From: Betaproteobacteria bacterium UBA5582
GTDB taxonomy: Bacteria; Pseudomonadota; Gammaproteobacteria; Burkholderiales; Rhodocyclaceae
DNA length: 15,122 bases
NCBI GenBank assembly: GCA_002425245.1
Contig: DILW01000161.1
Coordinates: 1-15,122 of the forward strand
Direction: 5' to 3'
A model generated the notes under the pieces. That model was not told the DNA's origin, did not search any database, and saw only the letters and a program-made list of their open reading frames with translations. The position numbers were made by a program, and so were the translations under genes. Of the stretch, positions 12,696-15,122 are shown one piece after another; the stretch's first letter is position 1; each line of letters starts with the position of its first letter.

Positions 12696-14414
12696 ATGGG
12701 CCTACTTCGCCTGCTCACCTGCCTGCTCGTCTTCCTGGGTGCCGGCGCCGTCGCCCTGCCGGTGGCAGCCAACCCGGGCGAGACGCCGCTGAAGGTCCGG
12801 GTCCAGTTGAAATGGTTCCACCAATACCAGTTCGCCGGCTTCTACGCCGCGCTTGAGCAAGGCTATTTCCGGCGCGCCGGACTTGACGTCGAGCTGATCG
12901 AAGGCAATCCGGAAGTCGATCTGGCCGGCGTCGTCGCCAGCGGCGCCGCCGAGTTCGGCATCGGCAACTCCTCGTTGCTGATCGACTTCAACCGCGGCCT
13001 GCCGGTGGTCGCCGTCGCCGCGATCTTCCAGCATTCGCCGTTCATCATCCTGGCCCGGGTCGATCCGCAAATCCGCAGCATCAAGGACCTCGAAGGGCGC
13101 ACCCTGATGGGCGAGAGCCATTCGGCCGAACTGACCGCCTACCTGAAGAAGGCCGGCGTCGATCTGGGCAAGGTCCGCCAGGTGACCCACAGCGGCAGCG
13201 TCAGGAGCCTGGCGGCGGACGCTCCCGATCGGGTCGACGCGACCACCGCCTACATCTCGACCGAACCTGTCGAGGCCAGCCAGTACGGGATTCCCTACCA
13301 GATATTCAATCCGCGCGAACTCGACATCGATTTTTATGGCGACACCCTGTTTACCAGCCAGCGCTTTGCCCGCGAGCATCCGCAGGCAGTCGCCGCCATG
13401 CGCGACGCGCTGGCCGAAGGCTGGTACTACGCTTACCGTCACCAGGCCGAAGTCATCGACCTGATCCTGGAAAAATATCATCCGCGGATGGACCGGATGA
13501 CCCTGACGCTGGAAGCGCAGTCGCTCTACAACCTGTTTCTCGCCGACATCGTCGACATCGGCTACATGAGTCGCACGCGCTGGCAGGAAATTGCCCGCAT
13601 CTTCGCCGAAACCGGCTTGCTGCCTGCCAGCTACACGCTCGACGGCTTCTTGTTCGAGCCCGACGCCCCGGTTCCCGAGTGGGCTTACCGGGCGCTGGCC
13701 TGGGCTGCCCTGGCCCTGTTCGCCGGTGGCCTGCTCGTCGCCTACATCGTTTCACTCAACCGCCGCCTGCGCCTCAGTCTGAGCCAGCTCGAAGCGGCCA
13801 ACGCCGAACTGGCCGAGTTATCGGCCACCGACGCGCTTACCGGGCTGTTCAACCGTCGCCATTTCGACGCCGCCCTCGACCGCGAGCTGGCCCGCGCCAC
13901 CCGCCACGCCCAGGCACTTGCGCTACTGATCATCGACGTGGACGAGTTCAAGAAGTACAACGACGGCCTTGGCCACCCCGCTGGCGACGAATGCCTGCGC
14001 CGGATCGCCAGCGTGCTCGGTGCCAACGTCCAGCGCGCCAGCGAATTCGCCGCCCGCATCGGCGGCGAGGAGTTCGCCATCGTCGCTAGCGGGTTGTGGC
14101 CGGAGCAGGCGCTTGCCCTGGCTGAACGCATCCGCCAGGAAATCACCGATGCCGGCATCGCTCACCCCGACAATCAGGACAGCCGGGTCAGCGTCAGCAT
14201 CGGTGTCAGTTGCGCCAGCCCGGGACAACTGCCACTCGATGCCGGCTCGCTGATTGCCAGCGCCGATGCCGCGCTCTACCAGGCCAAGCGCGAAGGACGC
14301 AACCGCTGCGTCCTGTACGCCGAGGCCAGTCTCAATAACTGCCCAGAACAATTTCCTGGCGAGCCAGCAGGCGGTTCTCCTCGCCTTCCTTCTTCGCCTT
14401 GTACACCGCCTTGA
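12696..14414 (+). CDS. NMT1/THI5-like substrate-binding domain fused to a GGDEF diguanylate cyclase
   Basis: A 572-residue membrane protein. The ATG at 12696 gives a signal peptide (MGLLRLLTCLLVFLGAGAVA, cleavage near residue 25); an upstream TTG is possible but would overlap a TATACT sequence. Residues 34-250 form a periplasmic binding domain of the NMT1/THI5-like type (VQLKWFHQYQFAGFYAALEQGYFRRAGLDVEL). A membrane helix lies at about 331-353, then a short coiled coil and a GGDEF domain (about 375-545) with an intact active site GGEEF (456-460). The inhibitory I-site is RASE (447-450), lacking the usual Asp of RxxD. The protein should make cyclic-di-GMP in response to a small periplasmic ligand, perhaps a pyrimidine, thiamine precursor or sulfonate; the ligand is not deducible. 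The last 25 or so residues are proline-rich and overlap the opposite gene. Confidence 0.88.
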   Translation: MGLLRLLTCLLVFLGAGAVALPVAANPGETPLKVRVQLKWFHQYQFAGFYAALEQGYFRRAGLDVELIEGNPEVDLAGVVASGAAEFGIGNSSLLIDFNRGLPVVAVAAIFQHSPFIILARVDPQIRSIKDLEGRTLMGESHSAELTAYLKKAGVDLGKVRQVTHSGSVRSLAADAPDRVDATTAYISTEPVEASQYGIPYQIFNPRELDIDFYGDTLFTSQRFAREHPQAVAAMRDALAEGWYYAYRHQAEVIDLILEKYHPRMDRMTLTLEAQSLYNLFLADIVDIGYMSRTRWQEIARIFAETGLLPASYTLDGFLFEPDAPVPEWAYRALAWAALALFAGGLLVAYIVSLNRRLRLSLSQLEAANAELAELSATDALTGLFNRRHFDAALDRELARATRHAQALALLIIDVDEFKKYNDGLGHPAGDECLRRIASVLGANVQRASEFAARIGGEEFAIVASGLWPEQALALAERIRQEITDAGIAHPDNQDSRVSVSIGVSCASPGQLPLDAGSLIASADAALYQAKREGRNRCVLYAEASLNNCPEQFPGEPAGGSPRLPSSPCTPP

Positions 14415-14880
14415 CCACCGCCGCATAGGTATTGCCGCGACCGCCGGAACACGGCGGCAGGTAGCCCGGAGAAGCATACTGTCCCGAAGACATCGCCTTG
14501 CGCTCGATGAAGCTGCCGGCGGGCAGATTGCTCGCGGTCTCGCCGGGCACCGCGGCCAGCACGGCCCGCTTGCCCTCGACCCAGTGACCGATGATGCCGT
14601 GACCGCCGCCGTTGGAGAGCGGGCCGTAGCTCAGATCGTTGTACTCGACGATGATCGCATTCGCCCCTGGCGGAATGTTGTCCACCTTCAAGGCCGGGGT
14701 CGCGCCCTTGCCGCCGAACATCTGGCACTGCTGACCGTTCGGAATCTGCTTCCCGTTCCAGGCCGGATCGGCAAAGCTCACTGACAAACCCGGCAAGTTC
14801 TCGGCCACCGGCTTGTAACCGCCACCGCTGACGCAGGCGGCAAGAAACAGGGCGGGAATCACGGCAATTGCGGCTTTCAT
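14332..14880 (-). CDS. PEBP-like (YbhB/Raf-kinase-inhibitor-like) lipoprotein
   Basis: A 182-residue predicted lipoprotein. The ATG at 14880 follows GAGGAGC, and the signal peptide ends in a lipobox (LAAC) with C16 as the lipidated residue. The mature part follows the phosphatidylethanolamine-binding-protein pattern: ATPALKVDNIPPGANAIIVEYND, a GHWVEG block in place of WVHW, and LPAGSF followed by SPGYLPPCSGGRGNTYAAVVKAVY, which resembles the GYxGPCPPxGxxHxY motif. The assignment is by pattern and diverges at several positions, so it is moderate. Function in bacteria is poorly defined. It lies 28 bases after an AraC-type gene and its 3' end overlaps the GGDEF gene tail-to-tail by 83 bases. Confidence 0.7.
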   Translation of the reverse strand: MKAAIAVIPALFLAACVSGGGYKPVAENLPGLSVSFADPAWNGKQIPNGQQCQMFGGKGATPALKVDNIPPGANAIIVEYNDLSYGPLSNGGGHGIIGHWVEGKRAVLAAVPGETASNLPAGSFIERKAMSSGQYASPGYLPPCSGGRGNTYAAVVKAVYKAKKEGEENRLLARQEIVLGSY

Positions 14881-14908
14881 TGAATGCTCCTCGGTGGAAA
14901 AGCCAGCA

Positions 14909-15122
14909 TCATAACGACTGAAGTGCCGAGCCACCAAGCATTCCCGGCGTTCCCGCCGCATGCTGTTTCCATACCCGGCGCAGGTCGCGCGCCGAGGCAA
15001 AACCCGCCCCTGCGGCAGCGCGCTCGACGCTCTGCCCCTGGCCGATCAACTGCCGCGCCAGCTCGACGCGCAGGCCGTGGCGGTAGTCGAGGATGCCGAT
15101 TCCCGCCTCGTTACGGAACAGC
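14909..15122 (-). CDS. AraC-family transcriptional regulator, C-terminal part (N-terminus outside window)
   Basis: The frame enters from the window edge and gives 70 residues before TGA at 14911-14909. It begins LFRNEAGIGILDYRHGLRVELARQLIGQGQSVERAAAGAGFASARDLRRVWKQHAAGTPGMLG. This matches the second helix-turn-helix half of AraC/XylS regulators: the 'LFR-x-E-x-G-x-x-x-x-x-Y-x-x-x-LR-x-E-x-AR-x-L' helix, then 'V-x-x-x-A-x-x-x-GF-x-S-x-x-x-x-R-x-[FW]-x-x-x-x-G-x-TP'. It is followed 28 bases later by the PEBP-like lipoprotein on the same strand, which it may regulate or be co-transcribed with. The effector domain is not visible. Confidence 0.85.
   Translation of the reverse strand, partial: LFRNEAGIGILDYRHGLRVELARQLIGQGQSVERAAAGAGFASARDLRRVWKQHAAGTPGMLGGSALQSL

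Noticed and set aside
1..15122. CRISPR arrays, tRNA or rRNA genes, insertion sequences
   Set aside because: I saw no regularly spaced direct repeats, no RNA-gene landmarks, no transposase-like protein and no paired terminal repeats in the window.

Overview
The window comes from a high-G+C proteobacterium. It is very likely a nitrogen-fixing betaproteobacterium of the Rhodocyclales type (Dechloromonas/Azospira/Azoarcus relatives). That placement is inferred from protein similarity I recognise and from gene order; no search was run. The core is an Azotobacter-like arrangement: an rnf operon facing away from nifL-nifA, followed by small redox and maturation genes for nitrogenase. No nitrogenase structural gene lies in the window.

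Layout. (1) Bases 1-729, minus strand: the 5' part of an unrecognised protein made of two related beta-rich repeats, with a sigma70-like promoter and, further upstream, a NifA-type TGT-N10-ACA site. (2) 861-2207, minus: a predicted Na+/H+ antiporter. (3) 2283-7606, minus: a complete rnfABCDGEH operon, tightly packed with several 1-4 base start/stop overlaps. (4) 7607-7883: a dense divergent control region holding an NtrC-like dyad, a NifA-like site, a further perfect 7-bp inverted repeat and two outward-facing sigma54-type elements. (5) 7884-11056, plus: nifL and nifA. (6) 11057-12613, plus: a textbook NifA site / IHF-like site / sigma54 promoter, driving a Shethna-I-type [2Fe-2S] ferredoxin, a NifZ-family protein, a nif-type flavodoxin and a small unknown protein. 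(7) 12696-14414, plus: a periplasmic NMT1/THI5-like binding domain fused through one membrane helix to a GGDEF domain. (8) 14332-15122, minus: a PEBP-like lipoprotein preceded by the C-terminal end of an AraC-family regulator that runs off the window.

How it fits together. NifL holds NifA inactive when oxygen or fixed nitrogen is present. When released, NifA with sigma54 should activate the ferredoxin/flavodoxin operon and probably rnf. Rnf would use the membrane ion gradient to push electrons from NADH onto low-potential carriers, and the ferredoxin and flavodoxin next door are candidate carriers to nitrogenase. The antiporter just downstream of rnf could link Na+ and H+ gradients if this Rnf uses Na+. 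The points most worth a second look are the stacked dyads between rnfA and nifL, a third near-identical NifA-like site in front of the unknown repeat protein, an 8-codon upstream reading frame overlapping the rnfA start, the His/Cys-rich N-terminus of NifA, and the NMT1-GGDEF fusion.
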